A program made the position numbers and the translations under genes. A DNA stretch of 18,429 nt. Source: JAIXUI01 sp943373175 (GTDB lineage Bacteria > Bacteroidota > Bacteroidia > UBA7662 > JAIXUI01). Under the pieces are notes generated by a model. The model did no database searches. It was given only the letters and a program-made list of their open reading frames with translations, and had not been told where the DNA came from. Shown here in pieces: positions 9,501-17,800 of this stretch. The stretch spans positions 1 to 18,429 of the forward strand of contig CALSBM010000066.1 of NCBI GenBank assembly GCA_943373175.1. The letters are read 5' to 3'. Every line of letters begins with the position of its first letter. The first letter of the stretch is position 1.

Positions 9501-12247
9501 GGTGAACCTACTAGACTGGCAATTGCAAAGTTACCAGCATAATTTCCGGTAGCCTGATTGATACAGCCAAAAGTTCCGGAATGATTAATTCTTCCTTTAA
9601 ATCCATTAACCGTTAGATATCCCGCTCTGGTAATTGAGTCACGGCAGTTAAGGTCGTTGACCACAATCTGACGCAAGCTATAAACACCAGGAGAGTCAAC
9701 TACGATAGTTGGAAACCGCCCTGAAACAGTCTGAATAATGACGTTTCCAGCACCAAGCACACGCCAGATATAATTATAACCATTCTGATCCGTGGTTGTA
9801 TTGATAGTGTTGCTTACACTTAGAGGAGTTCCTGCACAGAAAGGAGCAGGAGGTGTAGGATTAATGCCAAGTGCAAACTGGCGAATCTGAACGAAGGCTA
9901 CCTGAGAGTCGGTTGACGAACATCCATTAGAATTGGATACTCTGAGCCTTACGTTATAATCCCCGAAAGCAGTATAGTTAAAGTTAGGAGTACGCTGGTT
10001 ACTAGTGCCTAGAGTTCCTGTTCCTGCCGCATTGAAGAATGTCCATGCATAAGTATTAGTACCAGTTGTTGGAGTATCAGAAGTTAGTGAACTAAAGGCG
10101 ACGCTAAATGGGAAAGTACAACTCTGGCGTGCAACACTTGGATTAATCTCAGCTCTTGGCCCTCTAACCCTGATGATAGCATTTCTGGAGGTATCAATAT
10201 TACAAGTTCCTTGGTAGGACAAGGTTACATTATAGTCACCAGGCGTTGCAAAACGAACAACAACACGGTTGTTTCCAGTTGAATCGATATTAGAACCAGG
10301 AATGCTCCAAACAAATCCACCTGGCAGTGTTCCAACGTTATTGGTGGTATTATTAATACGAATAGGCTGATCAACGCAAATCAAAGCGGTGTCACCTAAG
10401 AAGGTGATTCCTGCTGGCTGGATGGCAAACCTTACTGTCGGCCTATTAATAATAGTAACAAAATTTGCAATGTTAAACACAATTCTCTCACAACCCCGAC
10501 TATAAACACTCAGACGTACTCTGAAAACACCGGGAGTGTTATAGGTGACCGTTACCGGGCCTACCGTCGTAGATTTAATAATGGAATCGTTTTGACCTGG
10601 CAAATACCAAATCACAGAATCTACTGTAACTCCAGCAGGAACTGTAAGTGTTGGAGTAAAAGTGATGCTCACATCAGGAGGTAAACAACCTCCTGCTTGA
10701 TTAGAAGTAACATTTCCTGTAATGTTCGGCGGAACTGCCACTGTACCTAATCTAACAAAGTTTGGAAGCGTTAAGGTTGACGCACAACCTGTTGAACTAT
10801 TCGTAACTACAAGACTCACATTATGATTACCTGTAGTTGTGTAATTGAAACTAGGATTAGGCAAGTTGGAAGTGCCCAAAACAGTATTTGTTGGGCTAAA
10901 AAATGTCCATAAAAAAGTATTAGTGCCAGTGGTAGGCAATGTAGAAGTATGGTCAAAGTTGACGGTGTAAGGTGCTACACAAGCGTCTCTGTTGATAGCA
11001 GTCAAGTTAACCTGTGCCCTTGGCCCTAATACTGTGATTACACCATTACGGAAAGTCTCAGCATTACATCTTGCTGAATAAGCTAGACGAACATTGTATG
11101 TTCCTGGTGCAAGTGGTGTAATGACTCTCAATGAATCGGAAGTAGTACCACCAGCTAAACCTGGAATTGTCCAAGCCCAGGTTCCGGGGTAACCTGAAAC
11201 ATTGGGAGTGGTAGTGTTCACTAATGTAATCTGCGTACCGGAACAAATTGTTAATGTATCCTGTAAGGCATTAGTAATTGGATTTAAGACGCGGAAATTT
11301 ACTGTTGGTCTGCGTTCTAAATTCATATAGCCAAGTTTATTGGCTATTTCTGTCTCGCAACCATTCCTGTAAACCCTTAACCTAACATTGAAAATTCCTG
11401 TATTGTTATACGTTACCACCGGGGAGGTAAGGGTAGAAGTTACAACGACAGGTGTGGTGGATCCAGGGAAATCCCAGCGAATAGAATCGAATGTATTGCC
11501 GTAAAGATTAAGAGCAGGAGTGAATGTTGCAGTTAAGTTAGGAGCTAAACATCCTGTAGTATCAGGAGTTGAGAAATCGCCATCAAAGCGTGCCCCTACC
11601 TGAGCAGTTCGGGTAGTGGTGAGCGTATTGGAGCAACCGTTATTGTCGGTTACCTGAACGTTGATGGGGATTAAACCATTCTGATTGAACCTTATGTTAT
11701 TGGCTGTTGCTCCAGGGGTGGTAGTACCGTTGATGGTCCAGAAAACAGTTCCATTGATAGCAGGGTTTAAGCTGAACGATTTCACCAATACCGAATCGCA
11801 GGTTGTGAAGTTATCGTTTGGATTAACTACCAAGTTGAGTGTTGGTTGTGGGAAAACTGTTACACTCTTAACGACGTTACATGTATCGTTAGTTTGAGTA
11901 ATAATCCTCATTCTGACCGTTTTTGGGCCTGGTGTATTCCACACTTTGCTGACAAACAAAGGATTACCCGCGTTAGAGGTAAAGTTTCCGTCATTGTCGA
12001 ATTCCCAAAACACTTGTGCCGTAGGAGGCACATTTTGTCCTAAGAAGTTATAGAATGCGACTGGTTCACAGCGATTAATCGCAAAGACTGTAAAGTCAAG
12101 GTTAGGAGGGCATTGTGCCACTGCCTGAGAACCGAATCCCATCACACCGAGCAAAAGCATAAGAAATGCGGACTGCCGGTACACCCATTGGATTGCAGCG
12201 TTTGTTTCGTAGATGTATTTCACCAATATCAGATTTGAAGCACCCAA
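6566..12247 (-). CDS. giant secreted PKD/Fn3 repeat protein with T9SS type B sorting domain
   Basis: Up to 1893 residues. A hydrophobic signal sequence lies at about residues 26-45, ending A-V-A-Q. Residues about 50-1420 hold 15 consecutive PKD-like beta-sandwich modules, several with the classic W-D-F-G-D motif (about 1279 and 1370). Residues about 1430-1800 resemble four fibronectin type III-like domains. The last ~90 residues (from Y1804 L-P-T-A-F-T-P) are the CHU_C / gliding-motility-associated domain, with I-F-D-R-F-G-N-L-V-F and E-G-W-N-G motifs. In Bacteroidota this directs export through the type IX secretion system and attachment to the cell surface, so an adhesin or matrix role is likely but inferred. 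Start uncertain: the first possible codon is TTG (12247-12245), just after an in-frame TAA. GTG at residue 9 (12223) or residue 22 (12184) would also leave a signal peptide, whereas the first ATG (residue 30) would cut into it. The gene begins 147 bp after dnaG and ends 7 bp before the FAD dehydrogenase. Confidence 0.92.
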   Translation of the reverse strand: MGASNLILVKYIYETNAAIQWVYRQSAFLMLLLGVMGFGSQAVAQCPPNLDFTVFAINRCEPVAFYNFLGQNVPPTAQVFWEFDNDGNFTSNAGNPLFVSKVWNTPGPKTVRMRIITQTNDTCNVVKSVTVFPQPTLNLVVNPNDNFTTCDSVLVKSFSLNPAINGTVFWTINGTTTPGATANNIRFNQNGLIPINVQVTDNNGCSNTLTTTRTAQVGARFDGDFSTPDTTGCLAPNLTATFTPALNLYGNTFDSIRWDFPGSTTPVVVTSTLTSPVVTYNNTGIFNVRLRVYRNGCETEIANKLGYMNLERRPTVNFRVLNPITNALQDTLTICSGTQITLVNTTTPNVSGYPGTWAWTIPGLAGGTTSDSLRVITPLAPGTYNVRLAYSARCNAETFRNGVITVLGPRAQVNLTAINRDACVAPYTVNFDHTSTLPTTGTNTFLWTFFSPTNTVLGTSNLPNPSFNYTTTGNHNVSLVVTNSSTGCASTLTLPNFVRLGTVAVPPNITGNVTSNQAGGCLPPDVSITFTPTLTVPAGVTVDSVIWYLPGQNDSIIKSTTVGPVTVTYNTPGVFRVRLSVYSRGCERIVFNIANFVTIINRPTVRFAIQPAGITFLGDTALICVDQPIRINNTTNNVGTLPGGFVWSIPGSNIDSTGNNRVVVRFATPGDYNVTLSYQGTCNIDTSRNAIIRVRGPRAEINPSVARQSCTFPFSVAFSSLTSDTPTTGTNTYAWTFFNAAGTGTLGTSNQRTPNFNYTAFGDYNVRLRVSNSNGCSSTDSQVAFVQIRQFALGINPTPPAPFCAGTPLSVSNTINTTTDQNGYNYIWRVLGAGNVIIQTVSGRFPTIVVDSPGVYSLRQIVVNDLNCRDSITRAGYLTVNGFKGRINHSGTFGCINQATGNYAGNFAIASLVGSPTNYAWSTSPNGGVTITGGTTASPTISFTQPGFYDISVTLSGSGCSRTITFNQLMVGTNANFSLPITPVCLGVPQSVVNSSTLGIGSATTYSWSTIPAGAATFTPSNTASDPQFVPNTEAAFRVVLQVTNDNGCIDTIRRLVTPFILTGNFSTQDTLINCSPRVVTLKCNIPNMVRYTWTFTDTIGGIPIITTQVTTADSILKLFTSNGRKSVRLIIENQFGCVDTIEKINYIRIQGPQPDFVITNNRGCEPLNVTFQDISTNLTTYQFSYGDGSSSAYNLGVTNAKTYRFPNTTNTSVDSFKFNINFFATDGFCVFTRNDSVVVFPSPRFRFTADDTVGCFPHTVNFRDSSIYALTPGSQYTWDFGDLTTSVQQNSTKTYNNPGNYPIKLRIVTPRGCTADTTWRYRVVVNPHPTAAFSVDDTVICFGDPVTYTSTSNPATGVNGGSPIQTYRWDFGDATLTNDTAIVNPATYTYQNIGQFSPNLIIRDQNGCSDTTLVNNMVRVRDTIPPVNNDIRYVSVIGPTSVRIAWNNASAIQFDRYRLSRDAGSGFTVLHTSNTIGDTAYTDVTASTLTQSYSFALDVLDVCNKSSAPGAIHSSIYLQASSSAPGLIQLTWNPYTGWTGGVQEYRIYRAAGLTAVPSFLTTVPGNSTTFSDPNLCEGDYCYIVEAIMTGGTFTSFSNRACAVAQSSASTTPIDLSNVTVDYGANNIVVNWGTTTNPANNYVIDRQQDNQPWVSNYQVITGGTTNTYRDLNVDVMASSYSYRVRYTDTCGNVNTNSNIGKSILLNAQVEKVFNRDINLSWTRYSDWGTGGVAQYDVYQRNNTTGVLSLIGSSTDTSFVDTSALRFGISFDGFCYLVIARKSGGTVSDSSASNISCTLFPSTMYLPTAFTPGGKDNLNNTYRAVGMSLGAFNMKIFDRFGNLVFESTDPNEGWNGQVNNTGGECPQGMYQVVVKAKGADRANFRQDTTLMLLR
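9920..11551 (-). repeat. tandem duplication of a three-PKD-module block inside the giant protein
   Basis: Within the giant protein, residues about 233-488 and 521-776 are two copies of the same three-module block, offset by 288-289 residues. Matching landmarks are GCLAPN / GCLPPD, FNVRLRVYRNGCE / FRVRLSVYSRGCE, RPTVNF / RPTVRF, GPRAQVN / GPRAEIN, TTGTNTFLWTFF / TTGTNTYAWTFF and LGTSN / LGTSN. The copies correspond to about 11551-10784 and 10693-9920. They have clearly diverged, so this is an old internal duplication rather than a recent slippage event. Confidence 0.85.
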
Positions 12248-12394
12248 AACTAAAGATTTATGCGGTTAAGAGAATAAGAACTTTCTACTCTTAGCTTAAA
12301 TATCATCTTTCGAAGTGTTAAACGTTTGTGAAGACAGCTTATTCTTACTGATTTTCAAATAGTTACGTTTAACCTTAACTTATTTGCCCATGCT

Positions 12395-14314
12395 TCAATA
12401 TTGAAAGATTACTCCCCCTAATATTTTACTTAACCTTCTTTTCTCTTCTTCCAGAATCCTTTGTGCAGAAAGAATCACTTCTATTTCAACCTCTGAGGTT
12501 AAATGTTTCAACTCTTCTTGATTCTCTCGGATTAATCGTTCTACTTTTCTTAGGCTTAACCATTGGATGGTTCTATCTATTGTGTTAGGCACTGTATCCT
12601 CGGGTTGTTGAATAGCAATTTCATGTTTCTTTAGCCAGTTTGGGCTTAATGCATGCAGTTGGCTAAGCATATCGATGATAAAATTGCTAATTGCCTCGTC
12701 CTGGTTTTGAAGTAAGTCTTCAGTACGGATAACCGGAGTTTGGTTGCCTCGTTGTAAAAAAAGTTCCATCAGAAACTTAACCTGAACATTTTTCCACTCA
12801 ACTTCTCTCAGTGAAGCCAATACATACTGCTCTACGCTGTATTGTTCATTATAAAGTATATGCGGATAAGACAGCAATAAGCGAAGCAATTCTAACTCAC
12901 TGGTCTCTTCCGGATCTACTACTGTCTCAGTATTTTTTTGGCGAACAAGTACCGGACGATTTGCCACGCTATCCGATTCTTCTTCCTTGCCAAGGTTTCT
13001 TACGGTTATTTTTCGTCGTTCCTTGTTTAGCTCTTCCAGTACCAATGCTTCATCAGCATGAAAATGCCTGGCTACTTCCTGCCCGTAAAATGCCCTCATA
13101 AGTGGATCGGGAGCCATAGCTACCAAGCGGATGAGTTCACGCATGAGGTTCATCCTTGCAAGGGGATCTAACTCTTGCTTATGAGGGTGAACGGCCAAGT
13201 AAAACTTTAAGACATCAAGGCGATTCTCTTTGAGGTACTGGCTGATGTCGATATCCGGTTTTCGGCTGAAGGAATCCGGGTCTTCTCCCTGGGGTAATAA
13301 AACGGCTGAAACTTCAAAGCCCTCCGTAAGCAACAATTCGAAAGCCCTTAGGGTTGCTTTAATCCCGGCATTGTCTCCATCATAAACTACGAGCACTCGT
13401 TTAGTGAGGCGATGTAGAATACGAGCTTGTTCTTCAGTGAGTGAAGTTCCAGAAGAAGCAACGGAATGCTCGCACCCGGCTTGGTGAAGGCTAATAACGT
13501 CTAAGTAACCTTCTGCCAGAATGACTTCGTCTAATTGGCGAATGGCTTTTTTAGCCTGAAACAATCCAAACAGAATTTCACTCTTATGGTAGAGCTCTGA
13601 CTCTTTGCTATTGAGGTATTTAGGCTCGTTCTTGTCGGCAGAAAGTGTTCTTGCACCAAAACCTACTACTTTACCTGAAAGGTTGAAGAAAGGAAAGACT
13701 ACCCTTCCGTGAAAATAATCGATAGCCGGACGATCATCATTCTTTAAAGCAAGTCCAAGTTGAACAAGGTGTTCTGTTTTGTACCCTCCCTCGTTGGCGG
13801 CAGCAAGCAAGGCTTTTCGTCCTTTGGGAGCATAACCTAACCCGAATTTCTCTAACATGGAAGGCTGAAGTCCTCGCTCGCGGAAGTAAGTAAGTCCTAT
13901 GGATTGTCCTTCGTCGGTATGGTGAAGACTGTCTTGAAAGAATCGCTGGGCGAAGGCATTGACCAACATCAGACTATCTCTCAGCGATTGTTGCTCCAGC
14001 TCTTCGCTGCTGACATCGGCTTTGGTTTCTTCTAACTCGATACGGAATCGTTCGGCGAGAGTTCGAAGTGCTTCCGGATAACTAAGCTTATCATGCTTCA
14101 TTAAGAAGCCAACCGCATCGCCGCCTTCTCCGCAACCAAAACATTTAAAAATACCCCGCGCAGGCGTAACCATAAACGAAGGCGTTTTCTCGTTGTGAAA
14201 CGGGCACAATCCGGTGAAGGAAGCTCCTTTTTTCTTTAGCCTGACATAATCGCCTACTACGTCCTCAATCCTAACGGATTGCATAAGGCGGTCTATGGAT
14301 GCTTTTGTAATCAC
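12395..14314 (-). CDS. dnaG: DNA primase
   Basis: A 639-residue primase that makes RNA primers for chromosome replication, working with the replicative helicase. The CHC2 zinc-binding domain is intact: Cys37 and His40 in CPFH, then Cys58 and Cys61 in CFGC. The RNA-polymerase-like core follows (GRVVFPFFN near 203, EPKYLNS near 230). The TOPRIM catalytic residues are Glu268 in AEGYLD and Asp312/Asp314 in YDGDNAG. The C-terminal ~180 residues are weakly conserved, as usual for the helicase-binding region. The start codon is GTG (14314-14312), giving M-I-T-K, which matches the short N-terminus before the zinc domain in Bacteroidota primases; the next ATG is at residue 11. The gene is divergent from smc. 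A weak -7-like TATCTTTT lies on its strand at 14349-14342, about 28 bp upstream of the start, but no matching -33 box is clear. Confidence 0.96.
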   Translation of the reverse strand: MITKASIDRLMQSVRIEDVVGDYVRLKKKGASFTGLCPFHNEKTPSFMVTPARGIFKCFGCGEGGDAVGFLMKHDKLSYPEALRTLAERFRIELEETKADVSSEELEQQSLRDSLMLVNAFAQRFFQDSLHHTDEGQSIGLTYFRERGLQPSMLEKFGLGYAPKGRKALLAAANEGGYKTEHLVQLGLALKNDDRPAIDYFHGRVVFPFFNLSGKVVGFGARTLSADKNEPKYLNSKESELYHKSEILFGLFQAKKAIRQLDEVILAEGYLDVISLHQAGCEHSVASSGTSLTEEQARILHRLTKRVLVVYDGDNAGIKATLRAFELLLTEGFEVSAVLLPQGEDPDSFSRKPDIDISQYLKENRLDVLKFYLAVHPHKQELDPLARMNLMRELIRLVAMAPDPLMRAFYGQEVARHFHADEALVLEELNKERRKITVRNLGKEEESDSVANRPVLVRQKNTETVVDPEETSELELLRLLLSYPHILYNEQYSVEQYVLASLREVEWKNVQVKFLMELFLQRGNQTPVIRTEDLLQNQDEAISNFIIDMLSQLHALSPNWLKKHEIAIQQPEDTVPNTIDRTIQWLSLRKVERLIRENQEELKHLTSEVEIEVILSAQRILEEEKRRLSKILGGVIFQY

Positions 14315-14563
14315 CGGTTGTTAGTTACTGCTATTCTAGGAAAAAGATAAAGGCAAAAATGGAGGATTAGTTTTAAGCTAATTGAAGAAGACCTAGAAGT
14401 TAACGGACTTTCACCCTTTTCTACCGATACCGAATGGGTTTAGGGTTAGCTACTAAAAACCATGGAGCTGCGTTAATTTCTGTTGTTCAGCCTGGATTAG
14501 ATTAAAAGCTTAGATTAAAAATAATCGGCAATGCCTGTAAGCTGCTCGCGTGAGGGGGACGAA
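14315..14563. other. intergenic, left part of dnaG/smc divergent region
   Basis: No gene is supported in this AT-rich stretch. It must hold the dnaG promoter. One feature stands out: an 11-bp direct repeat TTAGATTAAAA at 14497-14507 and 14510-14520 (period 13 bp). Nothing else was recognised. Confidence 0.5.
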
Positions 14564-14749
14564 GGGCGTGCGAAGCACGGTGCCGGCAAGGGCAGCGCGG
14601 GAAGGTCTGTTACTCTACAGTATTTCAGAAGCCCTTGCCGGTACGGAACCCCGGAGGAGCCCGACCCCTGCCGATGGATGGCAGGTTGAACATTGCTAAA
14701 TAAAAGAAAATAGTACTCCTGCCAGCCATTACCGGCAGGGGGCACGCCC
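14564..14749. repeat. GC-rich multi-hairpin palindromic island
   Basis: About 190 bases, visibly more GC-rich than the surrounding sequence, bounded by an 8-bp inverted repeat (GGGCGTGC 14564-14571 with GCACGCCC 14742-14749). Inside are a small CGTGC/GCACG hairpin (about 14567-14579); a 14-bp stem pairing 14580-14593 with 14631-14644 (one G-T pair, 37-base loop); a 6-bp CCTGCC/GGCAGG hairpin (14667-14672 with 14680-14685); and a second CCTGCC/GGCAGG hairpin (14718-14723 with 14734-14739). A minus-strand open frame crosses it (14751-14515), but its product has no recognisable protein character. The island looks like a dispersed palindromic repeat or a structured non-coding element; which one cannot be decided from one copy. 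Confidence 0.6.
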
Positions 14750-14767
14750 AAAAAAATGTAATTCTGT

Positions 14768-14775
14768 TATGTTTG
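14768..14775 (+). promoter_or_regulatory. candidate Bacteroidota -7 box for smc
   Basis: TATGTTTG matches the Bacteroidota sigma-A -7 consensus TAnnTTTG exactly and lies 39 bp before the smc ATG at 14815, leaving a leader of roughly 30 bases. No convincing TTTG-type -33 element is seen at the expected spacing, where the GC-rich island and an A-run lie. A -7 match alone can occur by chance in AT-rich sequence. Confidence 0.45.
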
Positions 14776-14814
14776 CACGCCCCAACCGTTTCATCACCTC
14801 TTCCCTACTCTACC

Positions 14815-17800
14815 ATGCGACTGCAATCCATTGAAATCAAAGGTTTCAAAAGCTTCGGCGATAAAGTAACGGTACATTTTACCGATGGGGTAACCGGCAT
14901 AGTAGGCCCTAATGGCTGTGGAAAATCGAACATTGTGGACGCCATTCGTTGGGTGCTGGGCGAGCAAAAAACCCGTATGCTGCGCTCCGATAAAATGGAA
15001 AATGTGATTTTCAACGGTACAAGAAGCCGAAAGCCGGGAAATCTGGCAGAGGTTTCCCTCACTTTTGATAATCACAGCCGGAAAATAGCAACCGATTTCG
15101 GCGAAGTAACCATCACTCGGAAGTTGTATAGAAGTGGCGAAAGTGAATACCTCATCAATCAGGTGCCGTGCAGACTTAAAGACATAACGACGCTTTTCTT
15201 GGATACCGGTATCGGGGCAGACTCCTATGCAATTATGGAGTTGAAAATGATTGATGAAATTTTGAACGACCGCGAAGGTTCACGAAGAACCTTATTCGAG
15301 GAAGCCTCAGGTATTGCTAAGTATAAAGTTAGAAAGAAGGAAACGCTGGCAAAGCTGGAAGACACTGACCAAGACCTGGCCAGGGTAGATGACATTCTGT
15401 ATGAAATAGACAAGAGTAGTAAAACCTTGCAAGCGCAAGCTAAGAAAACCGAGAAGTATTACGTGTTACGGAACGAATACAGACAAGGAAGCTTGGATCT
15501 TGCGGCCCTCAACCTGGTAAGTTGGAAGTCGCGCCTTAGTGGATTGCAGCAAGAAGAGCAACAGGCCCAGGACGAAAGAACCCGGTTAAATGCCAGGAGT
15601 CATCAGATGGAAGCTGAAGGAGAGCAAGTAAAGCTGAAAAGCCTGGAAGCCGAAAAACTTTGGCAAAGCAGACAAAAGGCTACTCAAGAACATGTTCTTA
15701 CGATTCGAAATTATGAAAGCGAAAAAAAGCTGCTTAACGAACAGCTTAAAACCTTGGGTGAAAAGCAATCGGTGCTAAGCAAAGGGCTTTCTGATGACAA
15801 ACACCATTCTGTAGCCCTTAGCAAACAAATTGAAGGGTTAACTACTCATATAGAAAACGAAAAAGCATTTAAAGAAGATGCGGAAGCGAAATGGGAAGTT
15901 TTAAAAACCAAAAGTGAATCTGGCAAAGCTGAAGCACGGGAAGCGCAGCAACAGTTGGAACAAGAACAAAAAGCACTGAAAGAGCTGACGCTACAAGTTC
16001 ATCAAACAGAGAAAACGTTGGCAGTTCAGAAGATTCAGCGCGACTCCTTATTAGACGAGATAAAACGACAGGAAACTGAAACCGGTAGCCGACAAAGTGA
16101 GTTAACCCATTTTGATGAACAAATTGCAGCCTTGGAAAAGGAAGTGATTCGATTAGAAAACGACCTGGGAGTGTTGCGATTTGAAGAACTGGCACGTGAG
16201 CAACAAATAGAATTGCTTCAACAAAAATTAGAAGAGACCCGCGAACAGCTTGCTGAAACTACCCGTATCTATGATGCCAAACGAAATGAACACGAACTCC
16301 TCCGGGCTATGGTAGAAAGCTTGGAAGGGCATACCGAGTCGGTTCGGTTTCTTAAGAAACAGCAGAACTGGGCCAGAAACCCGCAATTTCTTTCAGATAT
16401 TCTTAGCGCTAAAGAACCATGGAAGGCTACCATAGAGGCCTACCTTGAACCGGTTTTGAACTACTTGGTAGTTCAGACTTTTACCGAAGCCAGGGCAGGC
16501 GTCTTCCTGCTTCAAAATCAACAAAAAGGCCGTGCACATTTTTTTGTTGCACAAGACAGTATTGGCACTCAGCAATTGCCGGATGTTGAGGGTTATGTAC
16601 GTGCGGTGGAGGTGGTAGAAACCGACAAGCCCTTTACTGGTTTGATTCAACAACTGCTGGGGCATGTTTATATTTCGAAAGAAGCGAGGGAGCAGTTCAA
16701 TCCGGAATCAGAAGCCCTACTTAAGCAGGTTAAAGGAGCTGTAGTTTTGCATCCAAACGCGCACTTTTCCGGAACTCTCAACAGCCTATCGGGTGGCTCT
16801 ACGAACGCATTTGAGGGAAAACGACTTGGTAGAAAGCGCAATATGGATCAGTTGGTGAGGGAAATCGACGAACTTGGTTCGAAGGTTGGGCTGCTAAAAG
16901 CCAACGGTGAGAACTTGAGTCAGCAGTTGGATGCCGCAAGAAAAAGCCTTCAGAAACAGGCCATCGAAAAATTGCATCAAGATATTCAGCGAAAACATAG
17001 CCAATTGGCTGTTTTCCGCAGCCAGAAAGATCAATTTGCCCAGTTTATCGCTGGAGTTCAAGACCGAATAGGAAGCCTTCAAGCTAAATTAGACGAATGC
17101 TTACACTTTATTGAGCAAGAAGAACCTCGGTTTACACAAGCTCAGCAAAGCCTTATCCTTGCACAAAGTGGATTAGAAAAAATCCAGCTTTCCAGTGCTA
17201 ACTTATTGGAAGAACAACAAAAGCTATCCGCAGAGGCCAATGCCACTCAAGTGAGGGCACTTCAACTAACGAATCAATACGACAATACACTCAAGGATTT
17301 AAACTTCAAACAGCAACAATTAGAATCAATCAGCAAACGAATTGAGCTTAACGGCAAAACACTGGAAGAAACGGATGCTGCTTTTAAGGCATTGGTAATG
17401 TCTCCTGAGTTAAGTGACGATAAACTGCTCAGTTTGTATGAAGAGAAAGAAGGGCTTGAAGCCGGAGTCAAGGAAGCTGAAGAAGCTTGGCTTGGACATC
17501 GGAATGCGTTGGATACCTTAGAGCAGGACATGAGGCTGAATAGAAAACAGCGGGAACAAATGGATGAACTGCTGATGCAAATTAGAGAGAAGAATAATCA
17601 GGTTCTTTTACAGCGCAACAGCCTGCTTGAGCGACTTAGTGTTGAGTTTGAAGTTGCGGTTGAAGACATCCTTGACAGGCCTTTTCCAGAAGATGCCGAT
17701 GAAGAACGCCTTCGTTTGCAAGTGGGTAATATGAAGGAAAAGTTAGACAACTTCGGCCCGATAAACCCCATGGCCGTTGAAGCGTATCAGGAAATTAGCG

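Noticed and set aside
14515..14751. Minus-strand 78-codon open frame across the GC-rich island
   Set aside because: The product is a low-complexity Pro/Ser/Arg-rich string produced by the palindromic repeats, with no start context, domain or hydrophobic pattern. The hairpins explain the sequence better than coding does.
14773..14814. N-terminal extension of SMC from a TTG codon
   Set aside because: The extra 14 residues precede the conserved SMC start and overlap a probable promoter; the ATG at 14815 fits the family.
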